Assembly (NCBI GenBank): GCA_028281765.1
Contig: JANQJF010000087.1
Location: 62,001-126,000 of the forward strand
Source of the DNA: Planctomycetota bacterium
GTDB taxonomy: Bacteria; Planctomycetota; UBA1135; UBA2386
Reading direction: 5' to 3'
DNA: 64,000 nucleotides
A program made the translations under genes and the position numbers. The notes below the pieces were generated by a model. The model did not search any database. It was not told the DNA's origin and saw nothing but the letters and a program-made list of their open reading frames with translations. Each line of letters starts with the position of its first letter. The first letter of the stretch is position 1. This document shows positions 36,215 to 45,615 of this stretch, in pieces.

Positions 36215-37063
36215 ATGCCGAATTCGCCCGCAACATACCTCATCCTTACCGCTCTGCTCGGGGCCTGCGCACCCAACGTGCAAGACGGCCGTGCCGACGG
36301 GTCGATCGCGATCCCGGACGGCATCCATGCAGTGCACGTGACGCTCGAGAAGGGCTCGGTCTCGGTCGAACCCGCGACCGGGAGCGGCATCGAGTGGGAG
36401 GCGGCGACCCGCAAGGGCACGACTTCGTCCGGCGACCTCGGCCTCCTGGAGCCGATCGCGATGGAGCTGCGAGCCGAGACCAAGGACGGCGTGCTCGACA
36501 TCCGCGGTCCGAAGGTGCCCGCCGAATTGGCCGAGCGCGATCCCGGCGCCGCGCTAGTCATGAAACTCGCGATGAAGGTCCCTCCGAACGTCGATCTCGT
36601 CGTCCGCAGCGGGCGCGGTCCACTCGGCGTCCGAGACTGGAAGGGCGAGGTCGACCTGCACACGGACGCGGGGGAGATTCGACTCGAGCGCTGCACCGGC
36701 GACGTCAAGACGTTCACGGGTGCTGGCCACCATACCGTCATCGCGCATCGGGGCGGCGCCGACCTCTCGACACCGCACGGCGACTTCCTCGTCTACCTGG
36801 ACGAGATCGGCGCGTCGGGAGTTTCGATCCACACCAAGGCGGGTTCGCTGCAGTGCAACGTTCCGGTGGGCGCGAGCTTCGAGCTCGACGCCGAGACGGC
36901 GGTAGGTGAGGTCGAAATGCGGTATCCGCTCGAGAAGGAGAAGGTCGGCAAGCGCGGCATGAAGGTCGTCGGCACGGTGCGCGACGGCGGGCCCGAGCTG
37001 AAGCTGCGCGCGGATCGCGGTAGCGTTTCGGTGCGCGAGGCGCAGCGCGAAGATCCCCGCTGA
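36215..37063 (+). CDS. DUF4097-like adhesin-fold lipoprotein
   Basis: The ATG at 36215 gives a lipoprotein signal (LILTALLGAC). The mature ~265 residues are made of short repeating strands typical of the putative-adhesin/DUF4097 beta-solenoid: 'VDLVVRSGRGPLGVRDWKGE', 'VDLHTDAGEIRLERCTGDVK', 'GGADLSTPHGDFLVYL'. No catalytic motif is seen. It is divergent from the Sec-msrA gene with only 54 bases between the starts, so both promoters overlap or abut there. The product is an envelope lipoprotein of unknown partner. Confidence 0.7.
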   Translation: MPNSPATYLILTALLGACAPNVQDGRADGSIAIPDGIHAVHVTLEKGSVSVEPATGSGIEWEAATRKGTTSSGDLGLLEPIAMELRAETKDGVLDIRGPKVPAELAERDPGAALVMKLAMKVPPNVDLVVRSGRGPLGVRDWKGEVDLHTDAGEIRLERCTGDVKTFTGAGHHTVIAHRGGADLSTPHGDFLVYLDEIGASGVSIHTKAGSLQCNVPVGASFELDAETAVGEVEMRYPLEKEKVGKRGMKVVGTVRDGGPELKLRADRGSVSVREAQREDPR

Positions 37064-37073
37064 GTCAGCGACA

Positions 37074-37817
37074 CTACTTCTTCGACCTGTGCGGCTTCGG
37101 CTTGTTCGGCTGCGGCTTCTCGCCGATGTGCACGGTCTTCGTGCCTTGCGGCACGACGAGCTTCACGTCGGATGGCGTGAGCTTCACGTTCTTCGTGAAC
37201 TCACGAATCGTGAGAACGACGCGGTCGCCGCGTTTGCTCTTCTGCTCGAGGCCCTGCATGCGTCCGTCTTCGAAGCGCGCGCGCACCTCGGTGAAGCGTG
37301 ACTTCGTATCGCGCGGCTTCATCACGAGAATCTTGGTCGCGCCTTCCCGCTCCACCCGGAGCTCGTAGTCGCGGGGTAGCTCCTCAACGTCTTCGACCAT
37401 CATGGGGAACGGTGGCTTGCGCTTGGTCGAGTCGTCACGGGGATAGACCTCGAGCTTCTTCAGGCGTGGGTAGTGGATGCGCACGTTCCCCTCCTGCACC
37501 GCCAGCTCGGTCTCGACCTGACCCTTCTTGTTCTGCACACGCATCAGCAGCTGCTTGCCGACGAGAAGCACTTCGCCGCTGCTGACGCGGGGCTTGCGCA
37601 GGACCCGTAGATGCTTGACCTGCTCGAAGCGAACGCGCAGCGTGCGCACGTCGCCGAGGCTCTTCGACCACTCGGCCAGCAGGTTCTTCACCTCCGCGGA
37701 CGGTGAGGCCTGGGTCGGCTGGGCCTGGGTCGGCTGGGTCTGGGGGCGCGACGTCTGGGCCGTCGTCGGGCCTACGATGGCCAGGCCGAGGCACGCGACG
37801 CGGATCATGAAGCGCAT
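37074..37817 (-). CDS. LolA-like periplasmic lipoprotein-carrier family protein
   Basis: After a signal peptide (MRFMIRVACLGLAIVGPTTAQ) and a repetitive Pro/Thr/Gln linker, the 247-residue protein has a LolA-type fold: 'LRVRFEQVKHL' (the family's 'a.F.Q' start), 'SSGEVLLVGKQLLMRVQN', 'IHYPRLKKLEVYP' and a late 'VRARFEDGRMQGLEQKSK'. The C-terminus is basic. It is divergent from the MMPL exporter with 36 bases between. LolA-like genes next to MMPL exporters are usual in aryl-polyene-type and lipid-export loci, so it probably carries a lipid or lipidated product across the periplasm. It is not the housekeeping LolA with any certainty. Confidence 0.72.
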   Translation of the reverse strand: MRFMIRVACLGLAIVGPTTAQTSRPQTQPTQAQPTQASPSAEVKNLLAEWSKSLGDVRTLRVRFEQVKHLRVLRKPRVSSGEVLLVGKQLLMRVQNKKGQVETELAVQEGNVRIHYPRLKKLEVYPRDDSTKRKPPFPMMVEDVEELPRDYELRVEREGATKILVMKPRDTKSRFTEVRARFEDGRMQGLEQKSKRGDRVVLTIREFTKNVKLTPSDVKLVVPQGTKTVHIGEKPQPNKPKPHRSKK

Positions 37818-37853
37818 GCAACGAATTATGCCGCCAGTGCCTCGCCGCGTAAG

Positions 37854-40355
37854 GTGCGCGTCGTGAAGTCCCGACTGGAGCGCTCCCTCGATCGCGCCGT
37901 CGCGCTACCGCTGCGGAGGCCGCGCGCGGTGTTCGTCGCGGTCGTCGCTGCGCTCGGTGTCGCCGTGTGGGGGCTCGTGCGCATGGAGCTCGACCCCAAC
38001 GTCGAGTCGATGCTCGGCAGTCGCGCGGCGCGGGCATACGCCGAGCTTTCCGAAGTGTTCGGCTGGCGCGAGCGAGCGTACCTGCTGTTCGAGGCCGACG
38101 AGCCGCAGCGCGGCGCGGATCTCATCGAATGCGCGCAGCGGCTCGCGGCCGAACTGTCGGAAGTTCCGTCCTGTGAGAGCGTCGTCTTCGGGCCGCCGGC
38201 GTCGAGCCGCGATGACACGCTGCGGATGCTGTTCCCGTTCGGGCTGCTGTTGGCTGACGATCCGGAGTCGGTCGCGAGCCTGCTGACCGAGGACGGCATG
38301 CGTGAACGCGTCGAGCAGCAGCTCGAGCTGCTGTCGCTGCCGGGCTTCGGCGAGCAGGACGACATGGCGGCGCGAGATCCGCTCGCTCTTCAGAAGCTCC
38401 TCGCGTCCCGGTTCGTGTCGCTGCGGGGCGGCTACCAATTCGCGGAAGGCACGCCCTACTTCGTCTCGACGGACGGGCGGGCGCTGCTCGCGATCGTCCA
38501 GGGGCGAACCGGCGACGGCGGCAGCGTCGCGAACGAGCGCTTGCTGACGTCGATCCGGGCGGCGAGTGACCTCGCGCTCGCCAGTCGGTCCGCAGCGGGC
38601 ATCACGATCCGCGGCACCGGTGGCGTCTACTTCAACGACGAGAGCCAGCGCGTCATCCGCAACGACCTGATCTTCAGTCTCTCGGCGTCGATCGTGCTCG
38701 CGATCGCGCTGCTGTCGATCGGGCTGCGCATGCGGCTCGGTCGGGTCGCGCTGCTGTGCCTGCCGACCCTGTGGGGCGCGACGCTCGGACTCGGTGCGTT
38801 CGCGTGGGTGCGCGGCACGGTGTCGGCGCTGTCGTTCGCGTGCGCCGGCATCCTGATCGGGCTCGGCATCGACTTCACGATCCACGTGACGACGGCCGCG
38901 ATGCGGGCGCGTGCGTCGGGCCATGGACCGGCCGGTTCGTTGCTGCGCAGCTTCCGCGACACGCGTGGCAGGCTCGCGCTCGCGGCGCTGACGTCGATCG
39001 CGGCGTTTCTCGCGTTCCTGACCTCGGATGCCGGCTTTCTGCGCGATATGGGATTGCTGACGACCCTCGGACTCGTCGCGTGCCTGGTCAGCCCGTTCGT
39101 GATGCTGACGCCGATCTTGCTACCGATGCTGCATCACGGAGCGCCGGGTGACGATCCGATGTCGTTTCGCATGATGTCCGCCGCGGCGCGAATGGCCGAA
39201 CGCCCGAAGCCGCTCCTGTGGGTCGTGGGTGGCGCGACGCTCGCCGCGATCGTGGTGCTGATCGCGCGACCCCCGCGCTTCGAGGACGACTTGCGCAACT
39301 TGCACGCCGTGGACTCGGAGCCGCTCGCCGTGCAGAAGCGTCTCGCGGAGGTATTCGGCGGTTCGTTCGAGCCGTTGCTCCTGTTGATCCGTGAAGCCGA
39401 CGAAGCCGCGCTCGTCGAAGCGTCTGCTCGCATCGAACTCTCCCTCGAGCCGTTGGTCGAAGACGGGACTCTGCTGAGCGTGCTGTCGGTGGCGGACGTC
39501 GTGCCGACCGCCGCGCGCCAGCGGCAGACGCTCGCGGTGCTCGCCGGGAAGTCCCCGGCCGAACTGCGCTCGACGCTGGCGTCGGTGCTCGACGACGTCG
39601 GTTTCGACACCGACGAGTACGGCGCGTATCTCGATGGATACGAGGCGGCCGTCGGCCACCGCGACCTCATGACTCCGGCGAGCCTGCGGGATTGTGGGTT
39701 GGCCGAGACGGTCGACCGGTTCGTGCGCGGGGTGACCGGACTCGTCGTCGTGCAGCCGCAGCGCGAGCTCTGGGATGCGGAGGTGCGCGAGTCCGTGCTC
39801 GCGCGGGTTGTCGCCGCGTTGGATCGAGCCGGGGTCGCCGCCGATCCGACCGGACTCCATCCGACGGCGATCGAGGCTGCGGATACGGTGGCGGAGAGCT
39901 TCGCGAACGTATCCTTGCTGACCGTGCTCGCCGTCCTGCTCGTGTTGGTCGTGCGATTCCGCCAGCCGAAAACGATCGGGCTGGTGTTGTGTCCGGCCGC
40001 GTTCGGCGCGATCTGGGTCGCGGCCGTGTTCGCATTGAGCGGGCAGCGACTCAACCTCATGAACCTCGGCGTCATCCCGATGGTGCTCGCGCTCGGCATC
40101 GATGACGGCATCCACATCGTCGGCCATGCCCTCGCCGGACGGCGGCGGTCGATCCGCGACGTGCTGCAGGCGACCGGGACCGGGGTGCTCCTCACGTCCG
40201 TGACGACGATGGTGACGTTCGGCAGTCTCGGGCTGTCGGCGAACCGCGGCCTCGCATCCGTCGGCGTGCTCTCGTTCGTCGGGATCGGTTGTTGCTTGTT
40301 TGCGTCCGTCGTCCTGCTGCCGGCGCTGTTCGCGCTGACCCGCGACCGCCGGTAG
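37854..40355 (+). CDS. MMPL/RND-family exporter, possibly hopanoid transporter HpnN-like
   Basis: The 833-residue inner-membrane protein has about twelve helices in two MMPL repeats, each with one helix, a large periplasmic loop and five more helices. Proton-relay-type acidic residues appear in 'GLGIDFTIHVTTAAM' (first half) and 'ALGIDDGIHIVGHAL' (second half). Size and layout match HpnN hopanoid transporters and also the exporters of aryl-polyene-type clusters. The start is a GTG at 37854; a GTG at 37863 is equally possible. The divergent LolA-like gene and nearby ketosynthase operon favour export of a lipid or polyene product; the hopanoid operon lies 18 kb away. Confidence 0.8.
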   Translation: MRVVKSRLERSLDRAVALPLRRPRAVFVAVVAALGVAVWGLVRMELDPNVESMLGSRAARAYAELSEVFGWRERAYLLFEADEPQRGADLIECAQRLAAELSEVPSCESVVFGPPASSRDDTLRMLFPFGLLLADDPESVASLLTEDGMRERVEQQLELLSLPGFGEQDDMAARDPLALQKLLASRFVSLRGGYQFAEGTPYFVSTDGRALLAIVQGRTGDGGSVANERLLTSIRAASDLALASRSAAGITIRGTGGVYFNDESQRVIRNDLIFSLSASIVLAIALLSIGLRMRLGRVALLCLPTLWGATLGLGAFAWVRGTVSALSFACAGILIGLGIDFTIHVTTAAMRARASGHGPAGSLLRSFRDTRGRLALAALTSIAAFLAFLTSDAGFLRDMGLLTTLGLVACLVSPFVMLTPILLPMLHHGAPGDDPMSFRMMSAAARMAERPKPLLWVVGGATLAAIVVLIARPPRFEDDLRNLHAVDSEPLAVQKRLAEVFGGSFEPLLLLIREADEAALVEASARIELSLEPLVEDGTLLSVLSVADVVPTAARQRQTLAVLAGKSPAELRSTLASVLDDVGFDTDEYGAYLDGYEAAVGHRDLMTPASLRDCGLAETVDRFVRGVTGLVVVQPQRELWDAEVRESVLARVVAALDRAGVAADPTGLHPTAIEAADTVAESFANVSLLTVLAVLLVLVVRFRQPKTIGLVLCPAAFGAIWVAAVFALSGQRLNLMNLGVIPMVLALGIDDGIHIVGHALAGRRRSIRDVLQATGTGVLLTSVTTMVTFGSLGLSANRGLASVGVLSFVGIGCCLFASVVLLPALFALTRDRR

Positions 40356-40540
40356 CCTTCCGCCGGCCCGGAACCCGGCTGATCGACGAAGTCTGCCCGG
40401 TCCTGTTACCGTGGTTCTTGTTACGTCTCCGTAGCACTCGCCCCACTCGGCGACGCCAGAGCGCTTTCCACGGCATGGCCCGTTCTTTGCTCCGACCCGC
40501 GCCGCCTGTCCATCTCTGAACCCTCGACCCGAGAACGGAA

Positions 40541-43237
40541 ATGCGACCCTTACTCTTTGCCTCCCTTGCCCTCTCCTGCGCGGCGGTGACTGCCCAGACG
40601 TCGCCCGACGCCGGTGAGGCAACTCGTCATATCGTCACCTTCGAACAGCGTTCCTTCGATCTCCTACCGCTGCGCGAAGCGATCCTCGCGGATCGCTCGG
40701 CCGCCGAGGCAGAAGCGATCGTCGAAGGATTCCAGGCCAGCGCTGAAGCCGACCAAAGTGCGTTCGCCGAAGAGGTGCGCGCGCTCGGCGGCAAGGTGCT
40801 CCAGCACTACTGGATCATCAATGGCTGCGCCGTCGAGGTGCCCGGCAATCGCATCGACCAGCTCCGCGCGATGCCCGGGGTGCGCAAGATCTACAAGAGC
40901 GAGACGCGCGAGCCGATGTCGTTGCCGCTACCGCTGGTTCAGTCGACCAACGCGGACAACCACAACTCGGATGCGGTCAATGCGCAGGGCATCCGGGGCG
41001 CCGGCGTCGGCGTCGCGATCGTCGACTCGAGTTTCGACGAGAACATGGGCGGCACGGGTCGGCCGCACGCGGTGTTCTATCCCAACGGCGATCTCTCGAC
41101 GCCGACCGGCAGCGGCCTCTTCGGCTCGCGCCTACGGACCGTGCAGATCGGCACGATGCCGGTCGACATGACGTTCGACCATGGCACCCGGGTCGCGTCG
41201 ATCGCGATCGGCGGCAAGTGGAACCCGTCGCCGCCGGCCGACGATGGCCACGCGCCGGAGGCGGACTGCATCGGTTACGCGATCAGCATCACCACGCAGG
41301 GACTCACGGAGTTGACGACGATGGTGGGTGCCTGGCAGCAGGTGCTCGCGGATCGCGTCGCCTATGACATCGAGGTCGGCAACATGTCCTACGGGGGCAC
41401 GTTCTTCGCGGACTTCCCGGAGCAGCAGGCGATGGACACGGCCGCGTTCATCGGTGACATGATCGTCACGACGTCGGCCGGCACGAACCTCTCCGACTTC
41501 TCGCGCCACGGTGCAGTGAACATCCTCTCGGTCGGTGGTGTGCTCGACGACTCGCACGTGCCTCCGAGCTGGGGCGTGACAGGCCCGCTGCCCGACGGTC
41601 GCACGTATCCGCAGATGCTCGGTTGCGGCGTCGACGTGACGACGCCCTTCACCGACAACGAAGCGATCAACACGGTTTCGAACGGTTCGTCGCACGCAGC
41701 TCCGCAGGTCGCGGGCGCCGCGGCGCTGTTCCGTTCGGTCGCGACCGGTGCGACCGCCGAAGAGACGCGCGCCGCAATCCTCGCGACCGCGGAAGACGTG
41801 ACCCAGGTCGTCAGCGAGTCGATGCGGGGCTTCGGCTTTTCCCGCGACGACCGCTTGATCGCGCTCGCGCAGGGAGGAGGCCTGCTCCAGTCCGGCACGA
41901 TCACGTCGCTCGAGCAGACGCAGACGTTCTCGATGAACGTGACCGCCGGCGAGACCTACGCGGTCGCGCTCAGTTGGTCGCGTCAGATCGCCGCGAACAA
42001 CACGTGGGCGAACCTCGACCTCAGCGTCTGGCAGAACGGCCAGATGCTCGGCGATTCGACATCTCCGCTGAATGCGAACGAGCGCGTGCGTTTCCGGGCC
42101 GCGGCCACGGGCAGCGCGCAGATCTACGTGTCGCTCGAGTCGATCGAACCCGGCACGGTCTCGCAGCCGTTCGGCCTCGCCGGAGCGATCGCTCCGGATG
42201 CGGTCGTTCCCGGCACGATTCGTGAATTCGGCAGCGCGTGCGCGTCCGCGCCTTCGAACGTCCAACCGCCGACTTCCGGCTTTCCCGCACTGCCGCCATC
42301 GGCCGAGAGCAGCTACCAGTCCTCGTCGACCAACCAGATCTTCGGCGGCGCTCCGCACCGCGTGCAGCAGGTCTTCAATCAGTGGATCTTCGCGGCGACC
42401 AACATCCGGGGGATCTCGTTCCGCTACGACGAAGCCGGAGCGCCGCAGACCGGGACCGAGTGGGTTGATCTCGAGTTCGACCTCGGACCGACGCAGGCCG
42501 ACCAGACCGCCCTGAGTCCGATGTTCGCGAACAACCGTCAGGCGCACGTCGTCAACGTGTTCCAGCGGCGGCGCGTCGTGCTGCCTCCGGTAGCCGCGCC
42601 GGGCTCGAACTCGTTCGACTTCGAAGTCGTCATCCCGCTCGACCAAGCGATCTCGTCGTTCCCCGACTTCGGCGGGATGATGTTCGACATGCGGGTCTAC
42701 GACACCTCGCAGGGCAGCAACCTGATGTACCCGCTCGACGCGGTGAACAACCCAGGAAACCCGGCCGCGAGTCTCCTCGTCGGCACGAGCCCGACTGCCA
42801 CCATGGGCACGATCTCGCCCGGCATCGGCGCGGTGATGGGCCTCGTCGGCGACTTCGACCAGTTCGCGCCGCGGCTGACGGCCAGCGGTTCCCCGGATGC
42901 GGGATCGTCCTACACCCTCGATCTGCTCAATGCGCGCGCGAGCGTTCCGGCGCTGGTCAGCATCGGCTTCTCGGGCGTGACCTGGGGCGGGGCGCCGCTC
43001 CCGCTCGACCTCGCGCCGCTGCAGGCGCCTGGCTGCTTCATCTTCAACAGCATCGACCAACAGATCGCGTTGACGACGAGCGGAGGCGGCACGGCGTCGA
43101 CGACTCTGTCGATCCCGAGTGGGTCGAGCCTGGTCGGGATGACCGCGTATCACCAGGTGTTGGCGATCGACCCGCTCGCGAACGTGCTCGGTCTGACGAC
43201 CTCGAACTCGCTCGAGGTGGTGTTCGGCGGGCGGTGA
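40541..43237 (+). CDS. Large secreted subtilisin-like serine protease (S8)
   Basis: The signal peptide MRPLLFASLALSCAAVTAQ is followed by an inhibitor-like prodomain (to about 130). The S8 domain has Asp in 'VAIVDSSFD', His in 'TFDHGTRVASIA' and Ser in 'NGSSHAAPQVAGAAAL'. The oxyanion block reads 'SAGTNLS'. About 450 residues of C-terminal beta domains follow, ending in a tail related in pattern to those of the subtilase at 21439 and the SGNH protein at 23152. The 185-base upstream gap holds no gene and probably the promoter. A strong nested inverted repeat follows the stop codon. Confidence 0.85.
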   Translation: MRPLLFASLALSCAAVTAQTSPDAGEATRHIVTFEQRSFDLLPLREAILADRSAAEAEAIVEGFQASAEADQSAFAEEVRALGGKVLQHYWIINGCAVEVPGNRIDQLRAMPGVRKIYKSETREPMSLPLPLVQSTNADNHNSDAVNAQGIRGAGVGVAIVDSSFDENMGGTGRPHAVFYPNGDLSTPTGSGLFGSRLRTVQIGTMPVDMTFDHGTRVASIAIGGKWNPSPPADDGHAPEADCIGYAISITTQGLTELTTMVGAWQQVLADRVAYDIEVGNMSYGGTFFADFPEQQAMDTAAFIGDMIVTTSAGTNLSDFSRHGAVNILSVGGVLDDSHVPPSWGVTGPLPDGRTYPQMLGCGVDVTTPFTDNEAINTVSNGSSHAAPQVAGAAALFRSVATGATAEETRAAILATAEDVTQVVSESMRGFGFSRDDRLIALAQGGGLLQSGTITSLEQTQTFSMNVTAGETYAVALSWSRQIAANNTWANLDLSVWQNGQMLGDSTSPLNANERVRFRAAATGSAQIYVSLESIEPGTVSQPFGLAGAIAPDAVVPGTIREFGSACASAPSNVQPPTSGFPALPPSAESSYQSSSTNQIFGGAPHRVQQVFNQWIFAATNIRGISFRYDEAGAPQTGTEWVDLEFDLGPTQADQTALSPMFANNRQAHVVNVFQRRRVVLPPVAAPGSNSFDFEVVIPLDQAISSFPDFGGMMFDMRVYDTSQGSNLMYPLDAVNNPGNPAASLLVGTSPTATMGTISPGIGAVMGLVGDFDQFAPRLTASGSPDAGSSYTLDLLNARASVPALVSIGFSGVTWGGAPLPLDLAPLQAPGCFIFNSIDQQIALTTSGGGTASTTLSIPSGSSLVGMTAYHQVLAIDPLANVLGLTTSNSLEVVFGGR

Positions 43238-43241
43238 GGTC

Positions 43242-43299
43242 GGAGCGGGGACGCGCCGCACGTACGCGGCGGCGCATCCGGGCGGACTAACCCCGCTCC
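43242..43299. terminator. Nested inverted repeat between protease gene and ketosynthase operon
   Basis: An outer 9-bp perfect repeat (GGAGCGGGG at 43242-43250 with CCCCGCTCC at 43291-43299) encloses an inner 7-bp repeat (GCGCCGC at 43253-43259 with GCGGCGC at 43269-43275). It starts 4 bases after the protease stop. There is no T-run, so it may stop transcription with a factor, or act as an RNA structure. Confidence 0.4.
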
Positions 43300-43369
43300 C
43301 CCTTGAAGCGCACCCCCCGCCTCCCAATCATGGCCGGCGCTTCATGACCCGACGCCTGGCCAGACTCCC

Positions 43370-44593
43370 GTGACCCGATCCGACGACGCACTCGTCGTGA
43401 CCGGTCTCGGTCTGTCGACCTGTCTCGGCCGTGACGTCGAGACGAACTGGCAGGCGCTCGTCGAGGGGCGGTGTGGCTTCGAGAAGATCGAATGCTTCGA
43501 CGTGGCCGACGCGCGGGTGCACGACGGCGGCGTATCGCCGCTGCCGGCCGGGCTCGACGCGTCGTCGTTCGCGGATGGGCGGACCCGCGCGACCGCCCAC
43601 TACCGCGAGACGATCGCCGAGGCGTTCGCGTCGGCGGGTATCGACGCCGGACGCGCGCTGGATCCGGCGCGCACCGCGCTCGCGGTCGGATCGTCGCTTG
43701 CGGCGAGTGCGTCGAGTGAGCCGTTCTGGAACGCGTTCTTGCAGGACGGTCCGGCGGCGGCCGACTACAGGGAGCTCCGCAGCTACGACATCGAGCCGAT
43801 GCTGGACGAGCTCGCGGATGCGTTCGACGTGCGCGGCGAGGCGGCGCTGGTGTCGAACGCGTGTGCGGCCGGCGCGAGTTCGATCGTGCTTGCGCGGGAA
43901 CTCCTGCTGAGCGGCGAAGCCGATCTCGTGATCGCGGCCGGTGGGGACACGCTCGAGCTGCACACGTTCGCGGGGTTCCACTCGCTGAACCTTCTGTCGC
44001 CCGAAGCGCTGCGCCCGTTCGGTGCCGAGCGTCAGGGCATGAAGCTCGGCGACGGGTTCGCGGCGCTCCTGATCGAACGCGAGGCCGATGCGCGCGCCGC
44101 GGGCCGAAAGCCGCTCGCGCGCCTGCTCGGCAGCGGTGAATCCGCGGACGCCCACAGCCTGACGCAGCCGCATCCCGAGGGCCTCGGCGCGGCGCTCGCG
44201 ATGCAGCGTGCTCTGCGGGCCGGGGGGGTCGGTCCCGAAGTGGTCGACTACGTGAACCTCCACGCGACGGCGACGCCCTCGAACGACGCGTCCGAGTTCC
44301 ATGCGCTCCGGTCGGTGTTCGGCGATCGCCTCGCCGACATTCCGCTGCACGCGGTCAAGCCTGCGGTCGGCCACACGCTCGGCGCGGCCGGTGCGGTCGA
44401 GGCGGTCGTGTCGATCCGCGTGCTGCAGACGCAGGTCGTGCCACCGACGCTCGGCGTGGACGAGGGTCTCGAGTTCGACGGGGTGCAGTTCGCGTCGGTC
44501 GCCGTAGAACGACCGGTCCGCCACGCGATGTCGAATTCGTTCGGCTTCGGCGGAGCCAACGCGTCGCTCCTGTTCGGTAGGTGCGAGCCGTGA
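43370..44593 (+). CDS. Beta-ketoacyl-ACP synthase, complete catalytic set
   Basis: The 407-residue thiolase-fold enzyme is a FabF-type condensing enzyme with Cys165 ('SNACAAGASS'), His298 ('NLHATATPSND'), Lys330 and His335 ('KPAVGHTLGAAG') all present. It would condense acyl chains on the ACP encoded at 47430. The start is a GTG placed directly before the first strand ('ALVVTGLGLSTCLG'). It is the first gene of an operon whose members overlap by one to a few bases. It is probably the active partner of the Cys-less ketosynthase encoded next, as in type II PKS and aryl-polyene systems. Confidence 0.9.
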   Translation: MTRSDDALVVTGLGLSTCLGRDVETNWQALVEGRCGFEKIECFDVADARVHDGGVSPLPAGLDASSFADGRTRATAHYRETIAEAFASAGIDAGRALDPARTALAVGSSLAASASSEPFWNAFLQDGPAAADYRELRSYDIEPMLDELADAFDVRGEAALVSNACAAGASSIVLARELLLSGEADLVIAAGGDTLELHTFAGFHSLNLLSPEALRPFGAERQGMKLGDGFAALLIEREADARAAGRKPLARLLGSGESADAHSLTQPHPEGLGAALAMQRALRAGGVGPEVVDYVNLHATATPSNDASEFHALRSVFGDRLADIPLHAVKPAVGHTLGAAGAVEAVVSIRVLQTQVVPPTLGVDEGLEFDGVQFASVAVERPVRHAMSNSFGFGGANASLLFGRCEP

Positions 44594-45615
44594 CCGATCG
44601 CGCGTGCATCACCGGCATCGGCGTCGCGACGCCGACGTCCATTGGTCGCGGTGTGCCGGCGCTACTCGTTCACGAGCCGTCGGGAGAAGAGCCGCGTCCG
44701 CGGGAAGGCGTGCCCGTTCCGGAGCCCGCGTTGATCGTCGCGACGCGCTCCACGGCCGAGGACGCACTGCATCCGCGTGCGCTCCGCAAGGTCTCGGAAC
44801 ACACCCGTTTCGTGACGGTCGCTGCGTCCCAATGTCTCGAGGACGCGGGCATCGAAGACGAAGGGTTGCGGCAGGACACCGGGCTCGCGCTCGGCACGAG
44901 CTTCGGATGTAGCAGTTACCACCTCGAGTATCACGAAGCGCTTCGACGGAGAGGCGTCACTGGCGCGAGCGCGCTGCTCTTCACCCAGAGTGTCTTCAAC
45001 GCAGCGACCGGTCACGTCGGTCAGCTGTTCGGCCTGCGCGGCAGCAACATCACGTTCGTCGGCGGCGAGGCGGTCGGACTCGAAGCGATCGCGCGCGCGG
45101 CGAAGCGCGTCGAGCTCGGTTCGGATCGCGTGATCCTCGCGGGCGGTGCCGAGCAGTACAGCGATCTCGTCCACGCGTCGCTCGATCAGTCCGGTCTGCT
45201 GCGCGACGGCGCGCCGTTCGCCGAAGGCGCGGTCTTGCTGGCGGTCGAACTCGAATCCACGGCGAACGCGCGCGGTAGCGCGCCGATCGCGCGCATCCTC
45301 GGCACCGGCCACGCGCGTGGCGAGCGTGCGCTCGAAGCCGCGGTCAGCCAAGTCGTGGAGCGCGCCGGGGTCAGCGTCGACTCGATCGAACACAAGCTGC
45401 TGTGCGAAGCGATCGACGCGGGCGCGGGCCACGCGTCGCGCTTCGACGAGCTGGTCGGAGCGCCGACGATCGAAGACACGTCGGGGTCCGGCTTCGCGAT
45501 GTCCTCGGCCTGGGCCGTCGCACGGGGCGTCGCGGCGGGGCGCACGCTCGTCGCTGCCGCGACTGCGCGCGGGGCGTTTTCGGCAATCCTCGTCGATCGG
45601 GTCGATGCGGACTGA
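44590..45615 (+). CDS. Ketosynthase-like chain-length-factor-type protein, catalytic Cys replaced by Glu
   Basis: The GTG at 44590 overlaps the upstream stop (GTGA). The 341-residue thiolase fold starts 'CITGIGVATPTS' and keeps the dimer-forming region, but the nucleophile block reads 'TFVGGEAVGLEAI', putting Glu160 where Cys should be. The first catalytic His block reads 'LLCEAIDAGAGHASRFDEL'. It cannot condense on its own. A Cys-to-acidic/Gln change is the mark of chain-length factors that pair with an active ketosynthase, which the gene order supports. Glu rather than Gln is unusual and suggests a distinct subfamily. Confidence 0.78.
   Translation: MTDRACITGIGVATPTSIGRGVPALLVHEPSGEEPRPREGVPVPEPALIVATRSTAEDALHPRALRKVSEHTRFVTVAASQCLEDAGIEDEGLRQDTGLALGTSFGCSSYHLEYHEALRRRGVTGASALLFTQSVFNAATGHVGQLFGLRGSNITFVGGEAVGLEAIARAAKRVELGSDRVILAGGAEQYSDLVHASLDQSGLLRDGAPFAEGAVLLAVELESTANARGSAPIARILGTGHARGERALEAAVSQVVERAGVSVDSIEHKLLCEAIDAGAGHASRFDELVGAPTIEDTSGSGFAMSSAWAVARGVAAGRTLVAAATARGAFSAILVDRVDAD

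Noticed and set aside
41132-43327. Very long antisense open frames opposite the subtilase, MMPL and CRTAC1-B genes
   Set aside because: They are arginine-rich, low-complexity translations typical of frames opposite high-GC genes and have no domain.
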